Source: an uncultured cyanobacterium (GTDB lineage: Bacteria > Cyanobacteriota > Cyanobacteriia > Cyanobacteriales > FACHB-T130). Taken from it: a stretch of 40,175 nucleotides of DNA. This document shows positions 26,730 to 34,834 of the stretch, piece by piece. The first letter of the stretch is position 1. Each line of letters starts with the position of its first letter. The position numbers were made by a program, and so were the translations under genes. The stretch lies in the NCBI GenBank assembly GCA_936920195.1, contig CAKZHE010000067.1:1-40175 (forward strand), given 5' to 3'. Under the pieces are notes generated by a model that saw nothing but the letters and a program-made list of their open reading frames with translations, was not told the DNA's origin and did not search any database.

Positions 26730-27001
26730 TAATCCTTTTTCAGACTCCTTGCCCCAAAATGATAAACAGCACTGTGTCCAATCCGCAGCGTCCAAGGTTG
26801 GGCATCGGGCTGGCGTTCAAAGAGCCGATCGGTTGCACCCATGAGTGTTTCATCGACTTCAAACTCTCCAGTTTCGATGTCGATCGCCACAATTTTGTCA
26901 TCGTTGCCCGCTTCAACTTTTTGCCGAATACCAGACTCATAGAGTTCTTGCCCGCGTCGGGCTAACTCTTCTTTGCTATAGCGTCGTTGACGTGCTGTCA
27001 T
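26729..27001 (-). CDS. Small partner protein of the clan AA protease
   Basis: This 90-aa charged protein begins TARQRRYSKEELARRGQELYESGIRQKVEAGN and continues DKIVAIDIETGEFEVDETLMGATDRLFERQPDAQPW. It resembles small proteins that precede clan AA proteases in cyanobacteria, and the RIGHSAVYHFG stretch near the C-terminus supports a real fold. Start at ATG 27001. The pair looks like a self-contained cassette, possibly toxin-antitoxin-like, inserted into the CIS operon. I do not know a demonstrated function for this family. Confidence 0.72.
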   Translation of the reverse strand: MTARQRRYSKEELARRGQELYESGIRQKVEAGNDDKIVAIDIETGEFEVDETLMGATDRLFERQPDAQPWTLRIGHSAVYHFGARSLKKD

Positions 27002-27126
27002 AGGCTTGAACTCGTTTCAACTAGACCCCTTTATTTTAACCTGGACGATCGGCTAGAGAATTTAAAGTAGTGCGCTCTTGTCATCAGCGATCAAATGTTC
27101 ACTCAGCCAGTCTTAAATCAACAACC

Positions 27127-27161
27127 TGTAGGGGCAAGGGGAATTGCCCCCAAATCCTACA
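27127..27161. repeat. Palindrome at the end of the second tube gene
   Basis: TGTAGG (27127-27132) pairs with CCTACA (27156-27161), and GGGGCAA (27131-27137) with TTGCCCC (27144-27150). It overlaps the tube gene stop codon (27157-27159), and resembles the palindrome at 8343-8367. It could be a transcription-attenuating or RNA-stabilising hairpin after tube genes; that is inference. Confidence 0.6.
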
Positions 27162-27639
27162 GTTTAGCAATTCCTTGATGAACCAATTCAATTCGTTCTA
27201 CCGCCACCTCATCGCTATTTGCTCTTAAACTTGGACCATCCCATTTCACTGGATAGGCTTTTTTAAACGCCCACCACATCACCGGAATTTGCTGACTATT
27301 CAGAACAATAATTGTGCCATTCATCGGCTCAATTATGCCCTCGCTAGTAGCTTTGTACCACAGATAAAACAAATCAATATTGACTAATCCCCGACTGAAA
27401 ACTAAATGAGGGTAAGTAGTATTTTGGGGGAATTCATGCACGTAGCTATTTAATCCTCCCTCTTGATAAGATTCCAGCTTGATTTCACTACTCAACCCAC
27501 TAACTTCGGTAAAACCTCCAATCACTACACCCCCAATTTCTACCGCAAAATTGTAGGACATATAGGGGTCATGTCCCACTAAACTAGCCGTCGAACCTGC
27601 TAGTAAAGCTGCTTTAAGTGCGATAGATTCAAAGTTCAC
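27157..27639 (-). CDS. CIS inner tube protein, gp19-like (Pvc5/Pvc1 type)
   Basis: The 160-aa protein matches T4 gp19-like tube subunits: DPYMSYNFAVEIGGVVIGGFTEVSGLSSEIKLESYQEGG, YPHLVFSRGLVNIDLFYLWYK, and the C-terminal DEVAVERIELVHQG. The start is GTG at 27639, preceded by AAAGGGGGG a few bases away. It would be the second tube paralogue, perhaps specialised for the tube-baseplate junction, as in Pvc5. The N-terminal extension (FESIALKAALLAGSTASLVGH) is absent from the other tube gene. Confidence 0.93.
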   Translation of the reverse strand: MNFESIALKAALLAGSTASLVGHDPYMSYNFAVEIGGVVIGGFTEVSGLSSEIKLESYQEGGLNSYVHEFPQNTTYPHLVFSRGLVNIDLFYLWYKATSEGIIEPMNGTIIVLNSQQIPVMWWAFKKAYPVKWDGPSLRANSDEVAVERIELVHQGIAKL

Positions 27640-27640
27640 A

Positions 27641-27811
27641 TTACCCCCCTTTTAATTGTTCATTTAGTCGTTGATTAATTTGGGCTACCTCCGTCACCCA
27701 TTGTTGCCGTTCTCGGTGTTCCATTGCCACGATTTGTTCGTAAGACCAATGAAAATGATAAGCCAGATAAGCTACCTCCAACCGCAGGCGTTCTGGGGGG
27801 TAGCAACTTAC
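27641..27811 (-). CDS. DUF6760/Pvc6-like small CIS protein, no canonical start codon visible
   Basis: Reading this strand gives CYPPERLRLEVAYLAYHFHW, then a segment (SYEQIVAMEHRERQQWVTEV) that matches the small DUF6760/Pvc6-like eCIS proteins, and a stop at 27641-27643 just before the tube gene. The frame is open from 27835 but contains no ATG, GTG or TTG ahead of the conserved part; the first in-frame TTG would cut it away. It is in the -1 frame relative to the preceding 120-aa gene, whose stop is at 27808-27810. It may be read by frameshift, from a non-standard codon, or need a one-base correction in the run of six C at 27795-27800 (coordinates uncertain at the start). Confidence 0.55.
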   Translation of the reverse strand, partial: VSCYPPERLRLEVAYLAYHFHWSYEQIVAMEHRERQQWVTEVAQINQRLNEQLKGG

Positions 27812-28170
27812 TCCCCCAGGGGTACGGTTTCTACTTCAAATTCTCCTTGACAATGGGGACAAGCAACTAACAACCGACTATGACCATTTTGATTAATCCG
27901 TTGGTAAAAATCTTGCAGATAAACAAAATCCCCCGAAAATAATCCTTCAATCACCTTCGTATTGATTTGCTCCAAAGTTCCTAATTGGGTAATTACCCGT
28001 GCTAAAAGAATAATTACTAAATAGCCGGGATTTCTCTGCACTCTCGGATCTCGCAAGGGAGCAATTTCATCTTGGGCGGTTGATAGACGCATCATCCCTT
28101 CTCGATGAATATTGCCCTCAACATCGAGATAACCTTGGGGAAGAATAAAGGGGAATTGAGTTTGCTGCAT
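27808..28170 (-). CDS. CIS small protein resembling a phage tail assembly chaperone
   Basis: The 120-aa protein has a beta-like start (FPFILPQGYLDVEGNIHREGMMRLST), then AQDEIAPLRDPRVQRNPGYLVIILLARVITQLG and INTKVIEGLFSGDFVYLQDFYQRINQ, a layout like tail assembly chaperones (phage E/41/14 type). It ends with C-P-H-C-Q-G-E-F, a single CxxC. It sits between the two tube genes, where a tube-subunit chaperone would fit. Its last codons CTG GGG GAG TAA overlap the unopened -1 frame of the DUF6760-like ORF. The family call is by pattern, not by strong motif. Confidence 0.65.
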   Translation of the reverse strand: MQQTQFPFILPQGYLDVEGNIHREGMMRLSTAQDEIAPLRDPRVQRNPGYLVIILLARVITQLGTLEQINTKVIEGLFSGDFVYLQDFYQRINQNGHSRLLVACPHCQGEFEVETVPLGE

Positions 28171-28181
28171 GATTGGGAAAA

Positions 28182-28622
28182 TTAACCCACAGTAATGCCT
28201 TCGTGAACCAGTTCTAGAGTTTCAATGGCAACTTCATCGGAAGCGGCATTAAAACTGGGTGCATTCCACACCGTAGGCCAACAGTTTTCGAGATTCCATC
28301 GCTGTTTCTCTTCTCCTTTATCATTGGCTAAAATAATCGAAACATTTCGTCTATCTGTGACTCCATCTTGGAGATTTTTGTGCCATTTCCAAAGCTCTTG
28401 ATTATCAGTTACGCCCCGTTTCAAACTGATATTACCATAACTATTCAGTCCCGGAATTTGCCGCTGCCCTAAAGATTTATCCGTACCTTCCCGATACATA
28501 CCTGCTTTGCGGGTGGCAGTTAAACCGCTACATTCTTTAAATCCGGCATGAACAATACCATCCCATTCTACCCAAAAATTATAGCCGCTGTAAGGGTCGT
28601 GGGTGTTAGCGATTGTGGGCAT
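28182..28622 (-). CDS. CIS inner tube protein, gp19-like (Pvc1 type)
   Basis: The 146-aa protein is a typical gp19-like tube subunit: DPYSGYNFWVEWDGIVHAGFKECSGLTATRKAGMYREG, ISLKRGVTDNQELWKWHKNLQDG, and a C-terminal DEVAIETLELVHEGI that parallels the other tube protein. It would form most of the inner tube. GGAGG precedes the ATG at 28622 with seven-base spacing, one of the strongest ribosome sites in the operon, as expected for an abundant structural protein. It follows the second sheath gene by 32 nt. Confidence 0.94.
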   Translation of the reverse strand: MPTIANTHDPYSGYNFWVEWDGIVHAGFKECSGLTATRKAGMYREGTDKSLGQRQIPGLNSYGNISLKRGVTDNQELWKWHKNLQDGVTDRRNVSIILANDKGEEKQRWNLENCWPTVWNAPSFNAASDEVAIETLELVHEGITVG

Positions 28623-28654
28623 AATTGAACCTCCTGTTAGTTGTAAGTGAAAAT

Positions 28655-29785
28655 TTAATTCAGGGTAATTCCGCTGCTACTCTGTACCAGCAACAGCCGA
28701 ATAAATTCCCCTGGAATGGTGGGCGCTAAACCAATTTCTGCCATTACTTGCCCCATTTCTCGATTTTCCGGTGGATTGGTTTGGGCATTACAGTTAACAT
28801 AAAATGCCTGTTGAGCCACAGTGCCTTGCAGCGCTCCTTGTCGCCAAAGCGATTCGCAATAAACGCTTAGTTCCCGTTGCAAACGTACCCACAGAGAAAA
28901 ATTATTGGGTTCAAAAATGGTATTGACTAAATTCTGGTCTATCCAGCGGCGAAAGGTGAGAAATAAACGGCGAACGTTGATATATTGCCATTCGGGAAGG
29001 GGACTAAGAGTCCGGACTCCCCAAATTCTCATTCCCCGATTGCGGAAACTGCGAAGGCAATTTACTCCCGGATTATTGGCTGGATTTAATAATTCTTGGT
29101 CGGCGGGGGTGAGATTTAAAGTTAAGTCAAGAACGTCTTCCAAGGCAATATTAGCTGGGGCGCTATGCACTCCGCCAATTTGGTCAGAACGGGCATAAAT
29201 TCCGGCAATATGACCGCAGGGAGGAATAGCGCGGGGGCGGGTGGCATCGTTGAGATTTTCAATTTTCAACCAAGGGGCGTATAATGCTCCATAGTGACTA
29301 GAAAGCGATCGCCTCTGTTCATCAATAGTCGCCACATCGCCGTTGAAAGCATCCAAAATGGCAAAGCGATCGCCCATTTTTTCACAGTGTCCTAAAATAG
29401 CTTGCTGCATCCGGTGAATATTATCTCCATCTGGACTGAGCATCATATCCGGAGCGCAAACTAAATCAACATTTTCTAGAATTTCACTAGCTTCTAATCC
29501 CTGCTCCAAAGCCTCCAAAGTGTTTTCTGATAAACCAATTACGTAGCAGTAACGCCCTCCATTTTTAAAGAATCCCTGCACCGCTGCCGCCAAATATCCA
29601 TTGCCATCCAGGGGGCTAAAATATTGCTCAAACTGATTGGCAAGGGAGAGCATTTTCGCTACCGTTGGTGTCGCCAAACCAAAAAATATCGGTACTCCCG
29701 TCAACAATTCTGGAGCGGGCGAGGGGACAATCTGGGCAATCGATACCCCCGGAATTGTGGGTATTTTCAGATCTAAGTTCGGCAT
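28655..29785 (-). CDS. CIS sheath protein, second paralogue
   Basis: The 376-aa protein is a sheath subunit. It keeps the C-terminal sheath signature (FRNRGMRIWGVRTLS, WQYINVRRLFLTFRRWIDQNLVNTIFEPN, WRQGALQGTVAQQAFYVNCNAQTNPPE, PTIPGEFIRLLLVQSS). The N-terminus lacks the standard PGVYVEE motif and begins with IPTIPGVSIAQIVPSPAPELLTGV, so it is a diverged paralogue, probably used at one end of the sheath (for example the baseplate-proximal ring), as in Pvc3/4. The 14-nt gap to sheath 1 shows co-transcription. Confidence 0.93.
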   Translation of the reverse strand: MPNLDLKIPTIPGVSIAQIVPSPAPELLTGVPIFFGLATPTVAKMLSLANQFEQYFSPLDGNGYLAAAVQGFFKNGGRYCYVIGLSENTLEALEQGLEASEILENVDLVCAPDMMLSPDGDNIHRMQQAILGHCEKMGDRFAILDAFNGDVATIDEQRRSLSSHYGALYAPWLKIENLNDATRPRAIPPCGHIAGIYARSDQIGGVHSAPANIALEDVLDLTLNLTPADQELLNPANNPGVNCLRSFRNRGMRIWGVRTLSPLPEWQYINVRRLFLTFRRWIDQNLVNTIFEPNNFSLWVRLQRELSVYCESLWRQGALQGTVAQQAFYVNCNAQTNPPENREMGQVMAEIGLAPTIPGEFIRLLLVQSSSGITLN

Positions 29786-29799
29786 AGGAATCTGATTAC

Positions 29800-30936
29800 C
29801 TACTTACTATCAGCCCATTGACTGAGACGGAAAACCACAAATTCTGCTGGTTTAACTACCGCCACCCCAATTTCTGTCACTACTTGACCAAGATCGCGAA
29901 TTTCTGGAGGGTTAGTTTCAGCATCGCATTTCACATAAAAAGCCTCTTGGGGAGTAGTGCCAAATAAAGCTCCTTTGCGCCATTCCACAGTCAAAAATGC
30001 CGAAATATTCCGGCGAATTTTTGCCCAAAGTTCGGGAGTATTGGGTTCAAAAACTACCCATTGCGTGCCTTTATCAATCGAGTCTCGCAGATAGCAGAAA
30101 TGACGGCGAATATTGATATATTTAAATTCGGTATTGGCATCTCCACCTAAAGTCCGCGCTCCCCAAACCAAAATATTTCCATTGAGTTTGCGAATGCAGT
30201 TAATTCCGCTGGGATTGAGTCCATCTTGTTTGGCTTTACTCAGGGAATATTTTAAGTCCAATGCCCCAAAAATAGTTTCATTTGCTGGAGCTTTGTGAAC
30301 TCCCCTTTGTCCATCGACTCTGGCATAAATTCCCGCGATATGACCGCTGGGCGGGACATAAATGTTACTATTACTGGCGGGATCGTAAACTTGAATCCAA
30401 GGGAAATACAAGGCGGCGTAGGCCGAGTCAAACGGCTTTAGCGCCTCCACAACTCCGGCGCTGCTAAGATCGATGGTTTCTGCACTATCTAAAATGGCAA
30501 TGCGATCGCCCATTTTTTGACAATGATCTTTAATCTCTCCCCGCACGTCCAAATTTCCTGGAGCCGCAACGATGGTGATTTCATCTATCGCTTCAAAACT
30601 ATCTAGAACGCCAGCAATTTTTTCTTTCCCTGAGATCCAGGTGACATAACAACGAGTTCCCCCATTGCGAAAAAAGCCATAAACTGCATGAGCTAAGGTA
30701 TTCTGCCCCGGATTATTACTAAAATCGCCAAAGAACTTTTTAAATTCGGTAAAATTAGTAATCAGTTTGATGGCAGTTTCCGGAACCGATATAGCAGAAG
30801 CCCCTGAATTTGCCTGAGCATTATCGGCAGCAATCGTACCAATAAATCCCGCAATACTGGTTCCGACTCCAGTAATCGGAGCGGAGCCAGAAGCCACCTC
30901 TTCAACGTAAACACCGGGAGATAAATAGCTGGGCAT
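29800..30936 (-). CDS. CIS sheath protein, main paralogue; first gene of the structural operon
   Basis: The 378-aa protein shows full sheath-family features: N-terminal SPGVYVEEVASGSAPITGVGTSIAGFIG, then FRNGGTRCYVTWI, HIAGIYARVDGQRGVHKAPAN, ILVWGARTLGGD, YINIRRHFCYLRDSIDKGTQWVVFEPN, and WRKGALFGTTPQEAFYVKCD with ETNPPE. It builds the contractile outer sleeve. AAGGAG is placed 8 nt before the ATG at 30936. The 283-nt gap upstream makes it the probable first gene of the operon. Confidence 0.95.
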   Translation of the reverse strand: MPSYLSPGVYVEEVASGSAPITGVGTSIAGFIGTIAADNAQANSGASAISVPETAIKLITNFTEFKKFFGDFSNNPGQNTLAHAVYGFFRNGGTRCYVTWISGKEKIAGVLDSFEAIDEITIVAAPGNLDVRGEIKDHCQKMGDRIAILDSAETIDLSSAGVVEALKPFDSAYAALYFPWIQVYDPASNSNIYVPPSGHIAGIYARVDGQRGVHKAPANETIFGALDLKYSLSKAKQDGLNPSGINCIRKLNGNILVWGARTLGGDANTEFKYINIRRHFCYLRDSIDKGTQWVVFEPNTPELWAKIRRNISAFLTVEWRKGALFGTTPQEAFYVKCDAETNPPEIRDLGQVVTEIGVAVVKPAEFVVFRLSQWADSK

Positions 30937-31219
30937 TGTTTAAACTCCTTGGGCAAATTTTTTAATAGTTACAGGCAATAAGCAGTCTTACTTTTAGAAG
31001 CAATCGGAAGAGTTGGGAAGCACTATCAAGCCATTTCCCCCCTTAACTAAGCCATGCTAGCAGAACAAGTTCAGAAGTTACAAATAAAGTTTTATTGCTG
31101 TAATATGAACTTTTGCAAATTTCCTCGGTAAAATTAATTCCTGAACCTAGCCCAAGGCTTGTTAAGTTGAACTTAAACCATCAGTCTAACAGGGACTTAA
31201 GTCCCTGGCGAGTATCAGC
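30937..31219. other. 283-nt gap ahead of the CIS operon
   Basis: It should hold the operon promoter for the minus strand. I see an A/T-rich stretch and possible weak -35/-10 pairs (for example TTGCTT and TATTGC with 17-nt spacing on the minus strand) but nothing decisive. The perfect 18-bp palindrome CAGGGACTTAAGTCCCTG lies at 31190-31207, 13 nt past the stop of the DUF4127-like gene. It could be a protein-binding site or end of transcript. Confidence 0.4.
31190..31207. promoter_or_regulatory. 18-bp perfect palindrome between the DUF4127-like gene and the CIS operon
   Basis: CAGGGACTTAAGTCCCTG is its own reverse complement, which is long for chance. No T-run follows on either side. It lies about 255 nt from the first sheath start. 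An operator or repeat relic are both possible. Confidence 0.4.
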
Positions 31220-32707
31220 TTAGACAATTGCCGGATTAAAGACATTTGAATCCAGGTCTTTGCGGAACACCCCAGCTTGAGCAATTGGTTCATGTAGTGC
31301 AGGCACAAGATGAACTTCACTCTCAAATGTCCGCCACAATTGGGGAACAAAACGAAATGTGCGATTTTCCCAAGCAGTTGTGCCACCAAAATGCTCTTTC
31401 ATCCGAGTATTAACTAACTCGTTCAGAATTTTAAAAACCGTGGTAACTTCCGATAATTCTCTGTATCCGCCCCAATGCTGGAATTTAATCCCGGCCTTTT
31501 GGACTCTCTTTTTTAACTCTCCTCTCTGAGCTTCTGCATAACCATTAGCAAAGACATCATGGGCAACAGCTTCTAGATATAATTGCTTTTGGGCAATGGG
31601 ATTTTTGGCATGGAATAAGGTTTTGGCAATGCTGAGAGTTGCACCAGTGGCATTGCCCATTGTTCCCCAAGAGCCAAAAGCTAATAGATCGCAATAGGGC
31701 AGTACAGAACAAGCATCCCAGGCTCCATTAAACAGTCTGCCATCAATAATTGCTAATTTACTGCGTTGTTCCGCAGAGTAATTTTGATAGCGCTTTAAGA
31801 AATCACGATCAAATTCAGCTTGTTTGGTATCATTGCTTTGATAATCATTAATAATTCCTCCGGGACGGCGGGTAAGAATTGCCACCTCAAAATCCCAATT
31901 TGAGTTGTTTTTAGGAAAATCAGGGTCGAAATCCCAGTCCGGATTAACCTTGGTTAAACCAATAGGAGCTAACTTCTTTTCGACAATATCTTTAGATGTT
32001 TGCAAGCCATCGTAATGATGTTTGCAGTCTGGATTAGAAATCCGAATCAAAACCTTCCTATTCAGCAAAGTTTGAGCAAATGCTATCAATACAGTTTCAT
32101 CAGCCCCCCAAGTAATGGGCTTTTTCAAAGAAGAGAGATTGCATTGATCGAAAAGAGTATCTAATCGTTGTTGTAACTGTTGGCGGACATTCGCGGCGGC
32201 GGGGTTGGGAGAATCTCCCATGGCAACTACAATTGAGGTAATGTTACATTTCATTGATTGCACAAGCCGAATTGATTGCTCAAGTTGCCACAATTCGCGA
32301 TTATGTCTAGCAATTGCCCAATCAGGATAATCTTGCCAAGCACCAATTCCGACAAATGAACCAATCAGTACCACATTTCTAGCTTTGGAAATATAGGACA
32401 AATATTCTTCAGGATATTGTACCAGTCGATCGGTGACAATAAAGGCCGTATCTGGGATGGGCAGAAGACTTAAAACTTGTCTGACTAAGGAATCAACTTG
32501 TCTTCTTGGTCCTAAGACAAAAGGTGGATAAATTACTTCTGAGCGTCCATCATATTGATTTTGAGGCCAGATCCCATTGCCCTCTTTATCTTGATAAGTT
32601 GGCTGGTGATAAATATCTTTGCGACTCTGGATTTTCTGTAAAACTTTAATTGTATTGGGGGAAAGTTCTTTGGTAGAAAATTGCAATACTTTGAATTTTA
32701 AGCTCAT
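31220..32707 (-). CDS. DUF4127-like protein
   Basis: I choose the ATG at 32707 (495 aa) because GGAGA sits nine bases upstream; an ATG five codons earlier lacks a ribosome site. The C-terminal half shows DLLAFGSWGTMGNATGATLSIAKTLF, the W-x-T-x-G-N-x-x-G block of DUF4127, and HDVFANGYAEAQRGEL. The N-terminal half has VYPPFVLGPRRQVDSLVRQVLSL-like text and ordered alternating strands and helices. DUF4127 members lack a firm function that I can state. No signal peptide. The 91-nt gap to the glycosyltransferase leaves operon membership open. Confidence 0.62.
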   Translation of the reverse strand: MSLKFKVLQFSTKELSPNTIKVLQKIQSRKDIYHQPTYQDKEGNGIWPQNQYDGRSEVIYPPFVLGPRRQVDSLVRQVLSLLPIPDTAFIVTDRLVQYPEEYLSYISKARNVVLIGSFVGIGAWQDYPDWAIARHNRELWQLEQSIRLVQSMKCNITSIVVAMGDSPNPAAANVRQQLQQRLDTLFDQCNLSSLKKPITWGADETVLIAFAQTLLNRKVLIRISNPDCKHHYDGLQTSKDIVEKKLAPIGLTKVNPDWDFDPDFPKNNSNWDFEVAILTRRPGGIINDYQSNDTKQAEFDRDFLKRYQNYSAEQRSKLAIIDGRLFNGAWDACSVLPYCDLLAFGSWGTMGNATGATLSIAKTLFHAKNPIAQKQLYLEAVAHDVFANGYAEAQRGELKKRVQKAGIKFQHWGGYRELSEVTTVFKILNELVNTRMKEHFGGTTAWENRTFRFVPQLWRTFESEVHLVPALHEPIAQAGVFRKDLDSNVFNPAIV

Positions 32708-32798
32708 GGTTTTAGTCTCCATAGTTTTGATGGTGCTTTAGGCTAACGCTAACACACCGGATAGATAAAGTCAAATAATTAAATGCAATATAAGTTTG

Positions 32799-34049
32799 TT
32801 ACTTCTGTTTAAAGGGCTTGGTACTACTCCAGCAGCGGCGGATAGGGGCAAATTGGTCAAGAATCTTAAAAATACCTTGAATGTAATGCTCTCCAGTTAA
32901 CTGTGCGGCTCTTGCTAAACCTAGTTGAATGAGGTGCGATCGCATTTTTGGGGCATCCCAAAGAGCTTTAATTGCTACAGCTAATTGCTGCTCATTTGTA
33001 GGATCGAATAATATTGCGGCATCGCCTAATTGTTCTTCGGCTCCGGCAACTTGAGAAGCAATCACTGGACAACCCAATCCCAAGGCTTCAATGGGAGGTA
33101 AATTATCCGGACCGAAAAAAGTCGGAAAAGTTAAAGCAAAGGCTTGGCGATAGAGAGCGCTGAGATCTGATTGGGGTACAAAGCCCAGAAAATGCACTTG
33201 CTCGGATAACTTTAACTGATTCACCAATTGTTCAATATGGAGTTTATTGCCTTTGTCTGCACCCACAAATACTACTGGCATAATTAAATTATGTACTTCT
33301 CGCAAAATCTGCACAGCCAATAATAAAGTGGCATGATTTTTATGAGGCCAAAATTGGGCGGGATAAAATAAATACTGATCTGGAATTTGGTATTTTGCCA
33401 ACACCTCGCGATCGCTGCCTAGGGGGGTTTGCAAGGCAAAGGAGGGAACTGGATAAGGTAAAATATGAATTAATTCCGATGGCACTTGATAAAAGCGTTC
33501 TATTTCCGCTTTGCCCGCACTTGTCCCAGTAATTACGGCGGCGGCACGTTGAATTTTGACCCCATAGGAATTTTCTCTTCTCTCCCACCTTCCCCCCGTA
33601 CTAACTTCCGGGAAAAAAGGTTGCTGGCGATGAGCTAAATCCCAGACGGTGGTAATGTAGGGAATTTCTAAGGTCAGATAGTCATAGGTTCCTAGTTCCA
33701 AATACCAAATTACTTCCACTCCACTATTAATGACTAATTTTTCTACTAAGTCTTCTAGGGGAAATTGGCGGCTGATAGGCAATTTGGCTAAAACTTGATT
33801 GATGGTTTTTAAAAACCTATATTTAATTCTTTCTTTGAAACTGCGTCCGGCATAACTTTGTTGCAAGGGAATAAATTCTAGATGACTTCCAGAGATTACT
33901 TTTTCAATTCCCTTTGACCAACTGAAAATGGTAAATCTATGACCGCTATTGCCGCCATACTTAATTAAAGATTGCAGAATTTCGCTTTCAAAGGTGGAAC
34001 CGCCACCAATTTCAGGGCGAAAGTTTTTCAGAAATACGCCAACTTTCAT
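32799..34049 (-). CDS. Glycosyltransferase family 4
   Basis: The 416-aa GT-B fold protein begins MKVGVFLKNFRPEIGGGSTFESEIL, the acceptor-side loop typical of GT4. The donor-binding block is PIEALGLGCPVIASQVAGAEEQLGDAAILFDP, with the E-x7-E-like pattern of retaining GT4 enzymes; [16 protein letters not shown] and VHFLGFVPQSDLSALYRQAFALTFPTFFG are also standard. It probably adds a hexose (mannose-type) to a surface glycan using a nucleotide sugar in the cytoplasm. Its ATG overlaps the methyltransferase stop by 4 nt (ATGA), so the two are coupled. Confidence 0.92.
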   Translation of the reverse strand: MKVGVFLKNFRPEIGGGSTFESEILQSLIKYGGNSGHRFTIFSWSKGIEKVISGSHLEFIPLQQSYAGRSFKERIKYRFLKTINQVLAKLPISRQFPLEDLVEKLVINSGVEVIWYLELGTYDYLTLEIPYITTVWDLAHRQQPFFPEVSTGGRWERRENSYGVKIQRAAAVITGTSAGKAEIERFYQVPSELIHILPYPVPSFALQTPLGSDREVLAKYQIPDQYLFYPAQFWPHKNHATLLLAVQILREVHNLIMPVVFVGADKGNKLHIEQLVNQLKLSEQVHFLGFVPQSDLSALYRQAFALTFPTFFGPDNLPPIEALGLGCPVIASQVAGAEEQLGDAAILFDPTNEQQLAVAIKALWDAPKMRSHLIQLGLARAAQLTGEHYIQGIFKILDQFAPIRRCWSSTKPFKQK

Positions 34050-34828
34050 TTACCTGCCCCGATGAATTTGGCTACTGCATAAACATTCCAAGTTTTGTCA
34101 TTGGGGATACGGTTGGTCATCCATTCCCCATAAGCAATTAATTCTAGTTTGTGGCACTGCAACAGCAAGTCAATTTCTGGCTTGAACAAATAGCGCATTT
34201 GATGACTTTCCTGCAATTCGCTTGTTTGTTGGGTGGTAGCGTTTTTAATTAATACTTGATAGTTGACAGTCACTAGATTTTCATTGACATTCAGGAGCGG
34301 TTCTGCAATCCTAGTTACAGTAATCTCTTGATCATCTAAACGCTTAACTCGAACTGTAGGGCGATCGCTCAAAACTCCCGGTCCATACCAACAATCAAAA
34401 ATTAGCACTCCTTCCGGCTTCAGATGCGCCTTAGCGGTGGCAAAAGCCGCTTGCAAGTCTTGGTTGGTAGTTTGATAGCTGAAAACGTGAAATAAAGAAA
34501 TTACCGCATCAAATTGGCGGTGCAGTCGAAAATTGCGAATGTCCCCTTGGTGAAATTCCAGTTGAGCAGATTGTTCCGGGGGCAAATGCTGCGATCGCGC
34601 CTCTGCCTGTGCTAACATATCTGCACTCAAGTCTACTCCACACACCTCATATCCCCATTTGACCAACTGCTCGGCGTGTTTGCCTGTGCCGCAACCTAAT
34701 TCTAGGATAGATTTGGTAGTGGGGGCATATTTTTTCAGCAATTCATGGACAAATTCAGCTTCGGCTTGATAGTCCTTATCTCGATACAAGAGATTGTAAT
34801 AACGAGCGTAATCGCCAAAAACTTGCAT
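34046..34828 (-). CDS. Class I SAM-dependent methyltransferase
   Basis: The 260-aa protein has the SAM-binding Rossmann fold: motif I ILELGCGTGKHAEQL, acidic GVDLSADMLAQAE, then FDAVISLFHVFSYQ and LKPEGVLIFDCWYGPGVLSDRPT. This is typical of small-molecule or glycan methyltransferases. Lying between two glycosyltransferase genes (6 nt from one, overlapping the other), it is likely to methylate a sugar or lipid-linked glycan, or a sugar nucleotide. The acceptor cannot be told from sequence. Confidence 0.92.
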   Translation of the reverse strand: MQVFGDYARYYNLLYRDKDYQAEAEFVHELLKKYAPTTKSILELGCGTGKHAEQLVKWGYEVCGVDLSADMLAQAEARSQHLPPEQSAQLEFHQGDIRNFRLHRQFDAVISLFHVFSYQTTNQDLQAAFATAKAHLKPEGVLIFDCWYGPGVLSDRPTVRVKRLDDQEITVTRIAEPLLNVNENLVTVNYQVLIKNATTQQTSELQESHQMRYLFKPEIDLLLQCHKLELIAYGEWMTNRIPNDKTWNVYAVAKFIGAGK

Positions 34829-34834
34829 AAAAAT

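Noticed and set aside
26730-26795. Extended N-terminus for the aspartic protease
   Set aside because: It reads through the partner gene in another frame. TAATG coupling at 26729 explains the start better.
8516-30936. Prophage interpretation
   Set aside because: Tail genes only: no capsid, portal, terminase, integrase, lysis or replication genes. AAA+, DUF4255 and DUF4157 genes point to an eCIS.
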